A stretch of 10,229 nt of DNA from NCBI GenBank assembly GCA_023227695.1, contig JALNVE010000097.1, forward strand, positions 1 through 10,229, in the 5' to 3' direction. Positions 1 to 6,551 of this stretch are shown here, one piece after another (the stretch's first letter is position 1; the number at the start of each line of letters is the position of its first letter). Source of the DNA: Paludibacteraceae bacterium (GTDB lineage: Bacteria > Bacteroidota > Bacteroidia > Bacteroidales > Paludibacteraceae). The notes beneath the pieces are model-generated. The model saw only the letters and a program-made list of their open reading frames with translations. It searched no databases and was not told the DNA's origin. The position numbers and the translations under genes are program-made.

Positions 1-100
1 GGCGTGGCAGACGTGAAGTTTTTCATGTACAGGCTTGCCAAACTTTATTCTTGAATCTGGGGATTCTTGTCCTTGTACCAACCCCACCTATCCGCTGATC

Positions 101-182
101 CATTCATTGTCAATCGAGAGATAATATCGCCTCTATCCACAAAAAAAGGATGCCGAAACTGACATCCTTTTTCTCTTGTAAT
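101..182. repeat. Direct repeat copy A (partner at 1468-1548)
   Basis: This 82-bp stretch matches 1468-1548 with only about ten differences, most of them in one short patch near its left end; the core from the GAGAGATAAT motif to the end of the terminator differs at only a few bases, including one single-base indel. It contains the terminator of the LRR gene. Copy B contains the terminator of the PH-domain gene. The two copies are 1367 bp apart and bracket the whole LRR cassette. Confidence 0.85.
141..172 (-). terminator. Rho-independent terminator of the LRR gene
   Basis: Read on the minus strand, a 10-bp stem (AAAAAGGATG pairing with CATCCTTTTT) closes over a short GC-containing inner stem and is followed by a run of seven T. 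It lies 20 bases past the stop codon of the LRR gene. It is almost the same hairpin as the one after the PH-domain gene. Confidence 0.85.
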
Positions 183-192
183 CTCCTAAATT

Positions 193-525
193 TTAATATC
201 TTATAATTTCTGTAGTTGATGGAAATGATACATGTGTTATATCCAAACCTTCTGGTACCTTGGCGGTTTTGAGGTTATCGCAACCGTCAAATGCGTGATA
301 TACAATGCTTGTAACCCCCTTTGGAATCACGATGCTTGTCAGGCTGCTGCAATAAGCAAATGCCCAATCTCCGATGCTTGTCACAGACTCTGGAATTACG
401 ATGCTTGTTAGGTTGTCGCAATCAGAAAATGCCTTACTTCCGATGCTTGTCACTCCCTCTGAAATCACGATGCTCTTTAATCCACTAGGACAAGCTAATA
501 ATTTAGTGATATCTTTATTGTACAA
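193..525 (-). pseudogene. BspA-like LRR protein, C-terminal part (frame-disrupted)
   Basis: Coordinates run from the first ATG after the lesion, but the coding frame is recognisable without a start codon up to about position 674. It carries LRR_5 (Treponema/BspA-type) repeats of about 23 residues with the pattern SVTSIG..AF..C.SLTSIVIP, plus the non-repeat insert SVDGVLYNKDITKLL typical of BspA-like surface proteins. It ends in FPSTTEIIRY with no obvious sorting domain. It continues the gene at 665-1198 in a different frame. Adding eight bases between 674 and 675 would restore one 337-residue reading frame over 193-1198. The ATG at 525 falls inside the insert, so independent translation of a useful protein is unlikely. 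I infer a broken gene; a sequencing or assembly error is the alternative. Confidence 0.8.
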
Positions 526-664
526 AACGCCATCGACAGATGTATAGTTCTTATTTTCACTAGAAACATTTATGTTTGTCAGGCTGCTGCACCCAAAAAA
601 TGCCCCATCTCCGATGCTAGTAACTGACTCAGGAATCTTGATGTTTGTCAGGCTGATGCAACTA

Positions 665-1198
665 TCAAATGAAACTTGTAACTGACTTTGGAATCACGAT
701 GCTTGTCAGGCTCCTACAATGAGAAAATGCATAATCTCTGATGCTAGTAACCGACTCAGGAATCACGATGCTTGTCAGACTGCTGCAACCACCAAATGCC
801 CTATTTCCGATGCTAGTAACCGAATTTGGAATCACGATGCTTGTCAGGCTGCTACAATGAGAAAATGCATAATCTCTGATGCTAGTAACCGACTCTGGAA
901 TCTTGATGCTTGTCAGGCTTTTGCAACTATAAAATGCCGACTCTCCGATGCTTGTAACATCGTAAATTTTTCCGTCTTTCTTTACCTTGTATGGGATGAT
1001 GGCAGTTTCAATGTCCTTGTTTTTTTCTTTTGCAACTGCTGCCGTCATATTTTCCTCGTTATAAGTGAACTCTAAATTGCTCTCTTCTGCAAGGACGGTC
1101 TGGCAGGAATCTTTGTTAGATGAGTTGAAGCGGCTATTTTGTGCTGTTGCCGAAATGAATGCCAACAACACTATCAAACTAATAATTATTTTTTTCAT
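665..1198 (-). CDS. BspA-like leucine-rich-repeat secreted protein, N-terminal part
   Basis: The 177-aa product starts with a clear Sec signal peptide (MKKIIISLIVLLAFISATAQ, residues 1-20). A non-repeat region up to about residue 80 follows, including the stretch NLEFTYNEENMTAAVAK common to BspA-family N-termini, and then four to five LRR_5 repeats of 23 residues. BspA-like proteins are secreted or surface-exposed and bind host or microbial ligands; the ligand here cannot be read from sequence. The frame ends in SVTSFI-stop, where the repeat pattern predicts SVTSIG. The next repeat continues at once in another frame, so this is the front part of a 337-residue gene. Its ATG overlaps the TGA of the upstream 41-aa ORF (ATGA), which suggests translational coupling. 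Confidence 0.8.
   Translation of the reverse strand: MKKIIISLIVLLAFISATAQNSRFNSSNKDSCQTVLAEESNLEFTYNEENMTAAVAKEKNKDIETAIIPYKVKKDGKIYDVTSIGESAFYSCKSLTSIKIPESVTSIRDYAFSHCSSLTSIVIPNSVTSIGNRAFGGCSSLTSIVIPESVTSIRDYAFSHCRSLTSIVIPKSVTSFI
691..894. repeat. Near-identical internal LRR repeats, 138 bp apart
   Basis: Positions 691-756 and 829-894 are the same 66-bp sequence apart from one base (CTCC versus CTGC). The offset of 138 is exactly two 69-bp LRR units. Other units in the gene are more diverged at DNA level. This points to recent duplication or gene conversion inside the repeat array. Confidence 0.85.
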
Positions 1199-1320
1199 AC
1201 CGCTGTTATTTCTTTAAGAATTTTTGAATTATCGGCCCTGATACCTATCATGTCTGCTGCCTGTACTGCTGTAGTTGCAGCCATTGCCGCAAGGGCTAAG
1301 AGATATTTTTTTAATACCAT
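1195..1320 (-). CDS. Small 41-aa secreted-looking ORF overlapping the LRR gene
   Basis: I do not recognise this protein. It starts MVLKKYLLALAAMAATTAVQ: two lysines, a hydrophobic alanine/leucine core and a plausible AQA or QAA signal-peptidase site. About 20 residues follow, containing ADMIGIRADNSKILKEITAV. Its stop codon overlaps the LRR gene start as ATGA, a standard arrangement for translational coupling. The sequence before the ATG (AATTAAATCTTT) is AT-rich, as is usual for Bacteroidetes leaders. It could be a real small exported peptide, a leader peptide for the LRR gene, or the remains of a longer exported protein. Two signal peptides in direct succession are unusual. Confidence 0.45.
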   Translation of the reverse strand: MVLKKYLLALAAMAATTAVQAADMIGIRADNSKILKEITAV

Positions 1321-1541
1321 AAAGATTTAATTAATTTTAATTCAGTCTTCAGTTAAGCTCATTCGGCACGGAGCTTTATTAACATCACATAGAAAATTCC
1401 GTAAAAATACATTATTATTTCGAATGTAACATTATTGACGATTCACAACTTCATTTTGATTAAATGTCATTCATTGCAAAAAGAGAGATAATTTCGCCTC
1501 TATCCACAAAAAAAGGATGCCGAAACCGACATCCTTTTCTC
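1321..1541. other. Intergenic region upstream of the LRR cassette
   Basis: No gene is visible here. The stretch carries the PH-gene terminator and most of repeat copy B (1468-1548), and should hold the minus-strand promoter of the LRR cassette. The best -7 match I see is TATTTTTA at 1402-1409 (minus), one base off TAnnTTTG, without a clear -33 element, so no promoter is called. Confidence 0.5.
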
Positions 1542-1548
1542 TTATAAT
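1468..1548. repeat. Direct repeat copy B (partner at 101-182)
   Basis: This is the counterpart of copy A. It begins with CATTCATTG, as copy A does, and ends just inside the stop codon region of the PH-domain gene. The match stops there, so the repeat holds the intergenic terminator unit rather than coding sequence. Confidence 0.85.
1508..1538 (-). terminator. Rho-independent terminator of the gldD-gldG-PH operon
   Basis: On the minus strand, AAAAGGATG pairs with CATCCTTTT (9 bp), extended inward by a G-T wobble and two GC pairs around a short loop, then seven T. It begins a few bases after the PH-gene stop codon. Confidence 0.88.
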
Positions 1549-1919
1549 GAATAGTGAGCTAATATTCTCTGTACCTCGTAAACATTTACCGAACGGTTGA
1601 ATTGTTTGGTGATGCTTGGTTCTTCTTCACTTCCAATCCAGATTTTCAGTTCTGCATCCAAGTCAAACATTCCGGTTGTCTCTATGCTGAAACGGGAGAT
1701 GCTTTTATAAGCAACAGAAAAGTATTCAATCTTTGATCCGGTGAGGTTCTGAACGTTGATCAGAATTAGTCGTTTGTTTGTGAAAATGAAAGTGTCTCGG
1801 ATAAGTTTGAATCCTAATTCAATCTCTTCATTTTCTATCAATAGTTGAGCGTATTGTTCTTTTAGTTTATTGGTGTCAACGCTACCTGCATTGCCCATCA
1901 AAGCTGAAAATAGTCCCAT
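1542..1919 (-). CDS. Bacterial PH-domain protein (bPH_1 / YokE-like)
   Basis: The 125-aa product fits one bacterial pleckstrin-homology domain of the PF08000 (former DUF1696) type. Its marks are the run DTFIFTNKRLILINVQNLTGSK, then a YFSVAYKSISRFSIETTGMFDLDAELKIW strand pattern, and a C-terminal helix ending VYEVQRILAHYSL. The family is small, cytoplasmic and has no firmly known function. No signal peptide or membrane segment is present. It begins 31 bases after gldG on the same strand and is followed directly by a terminator, so it is probably the last gene of the gldD-gldG operon. A link to gliding or secretion is only inferred from position. Confidence 0.85.
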   Translation of the reverse strand: MGLFSALMGNAGSVDTNKLKEQYAQLLIENEEIELGFKLIRDTFIFTNKRLILINVQNLTGSKIEYFSVAYKSISRFSIETTGMFDLDAELKIWIGSEEEPSITKQFNRSVNVYEVQRILAHYSL

Positions 1920-1950
1920 TTTGTTTGTGTTTTATTATTCGAAAAGCATC

Positions 1951-3636
1951 TTATTTAGAGTATTTCTTTTTTCTGATAAAGAAGAAAGAGACGCCAAAGA
2001 TTCCCAATGCCAACAGAGGAAGCAGGAAGTTACTTACCTGCCAGAATTTTTTCATTCCAACGACAGTTGGCTTGTTGAGAAGACGCATCTTAATCTCGCG
2101 GTTACGGAGTGACATCCAACCATCGTCATCCGTCAAATAGTTCACCGCATTGAGTATAAGGTCTTTGTTTCCGAACTGCTGGTTCATGTATTTATCCAAT
2201 CCCAAAGGAAGAATGTTCATGTTCTCGCCATGTCCCTGGACGTCGTTGCGAATGATATCTCCGTCGGCAATGACAATCATCTTGGTTGGTTTGCTTTCAA
2301 AGATGGTCTTCTCAGTGGTCTTTACGCCTTCTGGAACCATTCTGTTTTTAAATACGGAAGGGAAAACACCCTCTTCCAAAACTCCTGTAAGGATAGGAGC
2401 GTTGATGTTGAAATACTGTCCGTTTTGCTCTACATTGATGACGTCCATGCTTACGATGGATGGAACATTCTGAATGTGGGAACCGGTTGAAGTGACAAGC
2501 AACATCTCTCTTTTGAGCTGCAAATCAGAGCCTACAAAATCGATGGAACTGACAAATTCGCTCTTGATGGGTGTCAGATTCCTTGTGATAGGATGAGCTG
2601 GCGATGTAAGTAGGAGCGGAGAGTAGTACCAAGGCGCGGGCTGGAAATTAGGCTGGTCGCCTTCGCGGGCCATGTTGACGGGTATCAAAGCGCATTGCAC
2701 ATTCTGAACAAGCACTGGGTTGATACGTATACCATAGGTAAAAAGTTGGTCAGACAAGTTCAAATCGTTCGTGATGCCGATGGTCTCAGGCCTTTTGGAC
2801 AAGCTATCCAACGAGATTCTCACTCCATCTAATAGCCACAAAACCTTTCCGCCTTTCATGATATATTGGTCGATGGTATATTTCTCTTTTTCTGAGAAAG
2901 TACCTGTTGGTCCGGCTACGATGACAGCCTTGTATGCATCAAGAATGGCAGGGTCGTCAGTGATGGAGCCTCTGTCTACCTGATAGTATCGGCTGAGTGC
3001 TAATGAAGCGTCATAAACTAATGGTTCAGGAAACTCTCCGTGACCTTCCAAAAATGCAATCTTCTGCACGCTTTTAGAGGTCAGGATTCGGATCACATCT
3101 GTCAACTCAAACTCCAAGTTCTCGACGGAGATGTTCAAGTTCTGTTCGCCAGAATTTCCGTATACGTTTTTCAATAGAGAAACCGGACGGGTCTTCCCGT
3201 TGTAAGTTATTTCAGCCCAAGGGAATATGACTTTCTGGATGGACTTTCCTTCGTTGTCTTTATCATAAACCATCGTTCCTCTTAAGCCTCTCTTCTCCAA
3301 TTCGTTGTATGCCTTTTCGCGCTCTTCGGCATTCGCTGCATTCGAGGGGTTGATGAATTCGTATTTCACATTAGAATTGGCGTAGATAGAAAACTCGTCG
3401 AGCATCTCTTTCGTTGATTTCTTCAGACGTAGGAACCCAGAATTAAGGTCTCCGTCCAAATAGATTTTCACCTCCAACGGTTTTTCCAAACCTTCAAGCA
3501 ATCGTTTGGAGTTGTCTGAAATGCTGTATCTATTCTCTGACGTCAAGTCCAATCTGAAAAATACTTTTTCAGAGATGAAATAGATGGCTATGACGGTGAT
3601 TAAGAAGATGGATATGTTTAAAATCTTTTTTGCCAT
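1951..3636 (-). CDS. gldG: GldG, gliding-motility ABC transporter auxiliary protein
   Basis: With the start chosen here the product is 561 aa. An N-terminal membrane helix (about residues 4-22) comes first. The conserved start of the periplasmic part follows, with RLDLTSENRYSIS, then the KPLEVKIYLDGDLN region, a FLEGHGE motif of the GldG/DUF4350 family and a GGKVLWLLDG motif. A C-terminal helix (FLLPLLALGIFGVSFFFI) ends in a basic tail. GldG normally works with the permease GldF and the ATPase GldA; in Flavobacterium johnsoniae the three are needed for gliding. An in-frame ATG at 3690 would add 18 residues and overlap gldD. I prefer the ATG at 3636 because MAKKILNISIF matches the family start and lies 28 bases after the gldD stop. 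No gldF is present beside it. Confidence 0.9.
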   Translation of the reverse strand: MAKKILNISIFLITVIAIYFISEKVFFRLDLTSENRYSISDNSKRLLEGLEKPLEVKIYLDGDLNSGFLRLKKSTKEMLDEFSIYANSNVKYEFINPSNAANAEEREKAYNELEKRGLRGTMVYDKDNEGKSIQKVIFPWAEITYNGKTRPVSLLKNVYGNSGEQNLNISVENLEFELTDVIRILTSKSVQKIAFLEGHGEFPEPLVYDASLALSRYYQVDRGSITDDPAILDAYKAVIVAGPTGTFSEKEKYTIDQYIMKGGKVLWLLDGVRISLDSLSKRPETIGITNDLNLSDQLFTYGIRINPVLVQNVQCALIPVNMAREGDQPNFQPAPWYYSPLLLTSPAHPITRNLTPIKSEFVSSIDFVGSDLQLKREMLLVTSTGSHIQNVPSIVSMDVINVEQNGQYFNINAPILTGVLEEGVFPSVFKNRMVPEGVKTTEKTIFESKPTKMIVIADGDIIRNDVQGHGENMNILPLGLDKYMNQQFGNKDLILNAVNYLTDDDGWMSLRNREIKMRLLNKPTVVGMKKFWQVSNFLLPLLALGIFGVSFFFIRKKKYSK

Positions 3637-3664
3637 AATTCTAAAAATTATTCCCTTTGGTTGA

Positions 3665-4252
3665 TTATTCCTTCCACTCAAAAGACTCAATCAGTTTAAT
3701 GATGTCTTCTCTTACGTATTGGCATACGGGAGCAATGGAGTCTTTGTTTGGTGCGGCGTTGAAGTAGAGAGCACCTCTGAAGAAGTGTTTTGTGCTGTCT
3801 GTCAATATAAACTGGAAGTTGGAAGCCGTGTTGCCTTTCAATTCGTAAAAAATGCCATAGACATGTTTCTTTGCATTTTCGTAAGGCTGCTCGGTTATTC
3901 CGTCGGCTTTAACCGTATGTTTATATACGAATGTTCTGGAGTCTTCTGCAATCTCCTGGAAATTTCCATTGATTGTCTTATAACTGCAATAGATTTTAGC
4001 ATTCAACGATGGGTAGACAATATCCACCCAGAAAGAGTCTTTACCTTCTCTCTTTTTTGTAGGAATAACCTTGGCAATGCTGGGGTATTCGAAAGAGAAA
4101 GGATAATTAGGTTCTTCAAATTTCACATGCTCTTTGTTTTTGGGGAAGTCTATTCTGAAATAGCCTTTGGGTTTTGGCGTGTACTCGCTGCATGAAAAAA
4201 CACAGCATGCGAGAATGCCTAGTATAGCGATAGTTTGAAGAAACTGTTTCAT
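3665..4252 (-). CDS. gldD: GldD, gliding-motility lipoprotein
   Basis: The 195-aa product is a predicted lipoprotein. The signal peptide MKQFLQTIAILGILACCVFS is followed by Cys21, the likely lipidated residue; Cys16/17 are less likely alternatives. The family signature PKPKGYFRIDFP stands directly after it. The rest is a soluble periplasmic domain ending VREDIIKLIESFEWKE. GldD is needed for gliding in F. johnsoniae and is widely paired with gldE, including in non-gliding Bacteroidales that use type IX secretion. Its exact role is not known. It follows gldE after 131 bases that contain a promoter-like element, and precedes gldG by 28 bases. Confidence 0.93.
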   Translation of the reverse strand: MKQFLQTIAILGILACCVFSCSEYTPKPKGYFRIDFPKNKEHVKFEEPNYPFSFEYPSIAKVIPTKKREGKDSFWVDIVYPSLNAKIYCSYKTINGNFQEIAEDSRTFVYKHTVKADGITEQPYENAKKHVYGIFYELKGNTASNFQFILTDSTKHFFRGALYFNAAPNKDSIAPVCQYVREDIIKLIESFEWKE

Positions 4253-4278
4253 CTTGTTATTTCGTTTTTGTTGAAATG

Positions 4279-4286
4279 CAAAATTA
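4279..4286 (-). promoter_or_regulatory. Promoter -7 element for gldD-gldG-PH
   Basis: The minus strand reads TAATTTTG, a full match to the Bacteroidetes -7 consensus TAnnTTTG, 26 bases before the gldD start. A transcript would begin near 4272 and have a leader of about 20 bases. No convincing -33 TTG lies at the usual distance, so confidence is moderate. Confidence 0.5.
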
Positions 4287-4383
4287 TCTGTTTTTTTGGC
4301 ACGATGTTATGTTTTGACATGAAATTAAACAATCTAAAATTGTCTCATTTCATTTCTTGTTGAGGCTTTGTTCCGTCAAAGAA

Positions 4384-5706
4384 TCAAGGAATCTGGAGCT
4401 TTATTTTTTTGATTCGTCGGTTGTCAGCAGCCACAATCTTGAAGATATAACCCTCGTGTTCAATGGTTTCACCGGCGTCAGGGATATCTCCGCTTATCTC
4501 GAGTAGCAGACCAGCCAACGTGTCGGCGTCAGTGTCGATGTCTTTGAACTTCTCTCGGTCAACGCTCTTGATTTTGAAGAATTCGTTGAGCGGAAGTTTG
4601 CCGTCCAACACATAATTCTTCTCGTCGATAGAGGTGTAGAGTTTGTGCTCGTCTTCGTCGTGTTCATCGCAGATGTCGCCTACAATCACCTCCAAAATAT
4701 CCTCTAAAGTCACGATTCCAGATGTGCCCCCAAACTCATCGACAACGATGGCCATGTGGATTCGTTTCTCCTGAAACTCTTTCATCAAGTCGTCAATCTT
4801 TTTCGTCTCCGGAATGAAGTAGGCTTTACGGATAAGGCTTTGCCATTCAAACTCTCTCTCCTTTTCGATGTGACGGAGAATGTCCTTGATGTAAAGAATC
4901 CCCTTTACATTGTCGATGGAATCTTCATAAACGGGAAGTCTTGAATATTCAGAATCTCGGATGATCTTGACCACGGTGTCGAAGTCGTTTTTTATATCTA
5001 CGTCAACAATGTAGACGCGCGGTTTCATGATTTCGTCCACATTGATTTTCCCGAAGTTGACGATTCCTTGCAGAATATCTTTCTCGTCCTTCTTCTCGAC
5101 TGCCGTCAGCTTCAAAGTTTCAGAGAGCTCTTCGATAGATATGTTGTGTTGTGTTTTTGTCTCCATTCGTCTGTCTATGATGGAGGTGAAATTCCTCAAA
5201 ACAAAGGTGACGGGCAAAAACAGTTTGTCGAAAAAACTCATGATAGGGTAAGAAAAAGAGAGAAAACCTGTCTTTTTCTTATGGAAAAGCAAGTTTGGAA
5301 CTAGCTCTTCAAAGCTGAAAATCAGCACAAAGTTGGCCAAAAGAATGATGAGAGCTAATGCCCAGTTAGGAAGAATGGTTTGTTTGCTGAAACTAAGGAT
5401 AAAACAGGTCAGACATCCTACCATCAGCAGGATGGATGAGTATTTTGTAACGACCAAAGTTCCTAATATTCTTTGTGGTGACTGTAGGAGTGACCTGAAT
5501 TTAGTCTCTTCTGTGTTTTTTGATGCTTTGATGATTGTTATGTCCTTGACAGACAGTGAAAAAAGGAAAGATTCCAAGTATGACGAGATTGTCATGAAAA
5601 GCAAGGATGCAATGAGTAAAAAGGCAGTGCATGCATAAATCCAACCGTTCCAAGGTTGGGACGGGATGCCATCTGCTAAATCTGAAATGAAAGAGGAAGG
5701 GTCCAA
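4384..5706 (-). CDS. gldE: GldE, CNNM/CorC-type membrane protein with CBS domains
   Basis: The 440-aa product has the layout of the CorC/CNNM family. Three hydrophobic segments (about 22-48, 80-106 and 114-135) form a DUF21-like membrane part with the SFEELVPN motif. Two CBS domains follow (about 225-340; KPRVYIVDVD and HMAIVVDEFGGTSGIVTLED), then a CorC_HlyC C-terminal domain (about 355-440; TLAGLLLEISGDIPD). GldE partners GldD; the family relates to magnesium export, but the GldE substrate is unknown. The start is TTG at 5706: a TAA stop lies in frame directly before it, and the next in-frame ATG (residue 38) would remove most of the first membrane helix. MDP at the start also fits GldE proteins. 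Confidence 0.92.
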   Translation of the reverse strand: MDPSSFISDLADGIPSQPWNGWIYACTAFLLIASLLFMTISSYLESFLFSLSVKDITIIKASKNTEETKFRSLLQSPQRILGTLVVTKYSSILLMVGCLTCFILSFSKQTILPNWALALIILLANFVLIFSFEELVPNLLFHKKKTGFLSFSYPIMSFFDKLFLPVTFVLRNFTSIIDRRMETKTQHNISIEELSETLKLTAVEKKDEKDILQGIVNFGKINVDEIMKPRVYIVDVDIKNDFDTVVKIIRDSEYSRLPVYEDSIDNVKGILYIKDILRHIEKEREFEWQSLIRKAYFIPETKKIDDLMKEFQEKRIHMAIVVDEFGGTSGIVTLEDILEVIVGDICDEHDEDEHKLYTSIDEKNYVLDGKLPLNEFFKIKSVDREKFKDIDTDADTLAGLLLEISGDIPDAGETIEHEGYIFKIVAADNRRIKKIKLQIP

Positions 5707-5730
5707 TTATCTTCGTATTTGTTAAACAAA

Positions 5731-5755
5731 CAAGGACGGAATTTTTCCGTCCTTG
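5731..5755 (-). terminator. Terminator hairpin after ssb
   Basis: A perfect 10-bp stem (CAAGGACGGA with TCCGTCCTTG) has a 5-base loop, followed on the minus strand by TTTGTTT. It lies 40 bases past the ssb stop. The stem is strong but the T tract is interrupted, so some read-through into gldE is possible. The symmetry may also serve the plus strand weakly. Confidence 0.7.
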
Positions 5756-5785
5756 CAAATATAGTAAATAAAAATGATTCTTCAA
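5756..5785 (-). promoter_or_regulatory. Promoter for gldE
   Basis: The minus strand holds TATATTTG (5756-5763), a full match to TAnnTTTG, with a TTG (5783-5785) 19 bases upstream, which is the usual Bacteroidetes -33/-7 spacing. The -7 box touches the ssb terminator hairpin, so transcription of gldE would start inside the hairpin sequence, about 43 bases before its TTG codon. Confidence 0.6.
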
Positions 5786-5794
5786 TAATGACCT

Positions 5795-6256
5795 TTAGAA
5801 TGGTAGGTCGTTAGCTTCATCATTGTTTGCTGGAGCCGCTGGCGGTGAAGTTGGCACTGGTCCTTGGCTCTGAGACTGCTGTTGGTTGTTAGATGGCGTA
5901 AGGGGAGCAACTCCGCCCTCTGGACGTTTGCCTAACAACTCGATATTCTCAGCATAAATCTCTGTGGTGTATCTTGTTGCACCATTTTGGTCTGTCCAAT
6001 TGCGAGTGCGAATTCTTCCTTCAAGATAAAGTTGAGTTCCTTTACGGATGTAATTTTCAGCAACTTTTGCCAATCCTCTCCATACAACAATGTTGTGCCA
6101 TTCCGTTCTGTCTGGAACGACGGTTCCACTTTGGGTTGTATACCCTTTTTCTGTGGTTGCAAGAGTGAAATTAGCAACAGGCATGTTCTGTTCAACATAG
6201 CGGACTTCAGGATCTTTTCCTACGTTTCCCACTAAGATAACTTTGTTTACTGACAT
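5795..6256 (-). CDS. ssb: Single-stranded DNA-binding protein
   Basis: The 153-aa product has the usual bacterial SSB plan. An OB fold covers about residues 1-110, starting MSVNKVILVGNVGKDPEVR and including WHNIVVWRGLAKVAENYI, KGTQLYLEGRIRTR and YTTEIYAENIELLG. A proline/glutamine/serine-rich flexible linker follows, then the acidic C-terminal tip DEANDLPF that binds repair and replication partners. It coats single-stranded DNA in the cytoplasm as a tetramer. In many Bacteroidetes ssb lies between mutY and gldE. Here gldE follows as expected but no mutY is present upstream. The gene has its own promoter and a hairpin terminator behind it. Confidence 0.97.
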   Translation of the reverse strand: MSVNKVILVGNVGKDPEVRYVEQNMPVANFTLATTEKGYTTQSGTVVPDRTEWHNIVVWRGLAKVAENYIRKGTQLYLEGRIRTRNWTDQNGATRYTTEIYAENIELLGKRPEGGVAPLTPSNNQQQSQSQGPVPTSPPAAPANNDEANDLPF

Positions 6257-6303
6257 TTTTCGTAGAATTTTTAGAAATTAATATTGTTTTTATTCAAACA
6301 AGG

Positions 6304-6311
6304 CAAATATA
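6304..6311 (-). promoter_or_regulatory. Promoter -7 element for ssb
   Basis: The minus strand reads TATATTTG, a full match to TAnnTTTG, 47 bases before the ssb start. A leader of about 40 bases would result. I see no clear -33 TTG. Confidence 0.6.
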
Positions 6312-6484
6312 GAAATAAAATGGGAAAATGGTTTGTTGCTGTAAAAAAAATGCAAAAAAACATGTTTGCTCTATTTGCTTCCTATATAATAATACTGTTT
6401 GCTAATAAGTTTATAAATTGTGGTTTATAGGAAAAAACTCTCCAAAAAAAACATACATTGCTTTTTTATTAACAATTAAACTTC

Positions 6485-6492
6485 TATATTTG
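6485..6492 (+). promoter_or_regulatory. Promoter -7 element for the HU gene
   Basis: TATATTTG matches TAnnTTTG. A TTG at 6458-6460 lies 24 bases upstream, slightly beyond the usual spacing. The predicted transcript starts near 6499, giving a leader of about 50 bases, and would carry the HU gene and the 29-aa basic ORF. Confidence 0.6.
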
Positions 6493-6551
6493 CAGACCAA
6501 AATTTAAACGTTCTAAAGCATTTAAGTATAACAAAATAAATTTTTATCGAG

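Larger units (their letters stand above)
6257..6551. other. Divergent AT-rich promoter region between ssb and the HU gene
   Basis: This 295-bp stretch has no gene. It is very AT-rich, with several A7-A8 runs, holds the outward-facing promoters of ssb and the HU gene, and contains a 10-bp palindrome AAACATGTTT at 6358-6367 that could be a protein site. I see no remnant of mutY. Confidence 0.7.

Noticed and set aside
1..26. Possible minus-strand gene start (MKNFTSAT) leaving the window at the left edge
   Set aside because: Only eight codons are visible, too few to support a gene.
45..107. 20-codon minus-strand ORF reading MNGSADRWGWYKDKNPQIQE
   Set aside because: It looks protein-like but is very short, starts inside repeat copy A and has no recognisable homology or extension; it may be a remnant.
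540..960. Regularly spaced DNA repeats resembling a CRISPR array
   Set aside because: The period is 69 bp with no unique spacers, and the repeats translate as LRR_5 units in the minus-strand gene.
719..1075. Plus-strand frame with repeated SDASNR..NHDACQ units
   Set aside because: It is the antisense image of the LRR repeats; the periodicity comes from the 69-bp DNA units of the minus-strand gene.
3637..3690. Upstream gldG start adding 18 residues
   Set aside because: It overlaps gldD and places a polar stretch ahead of the membrane helix; the ATG at 3636 fits the family better.
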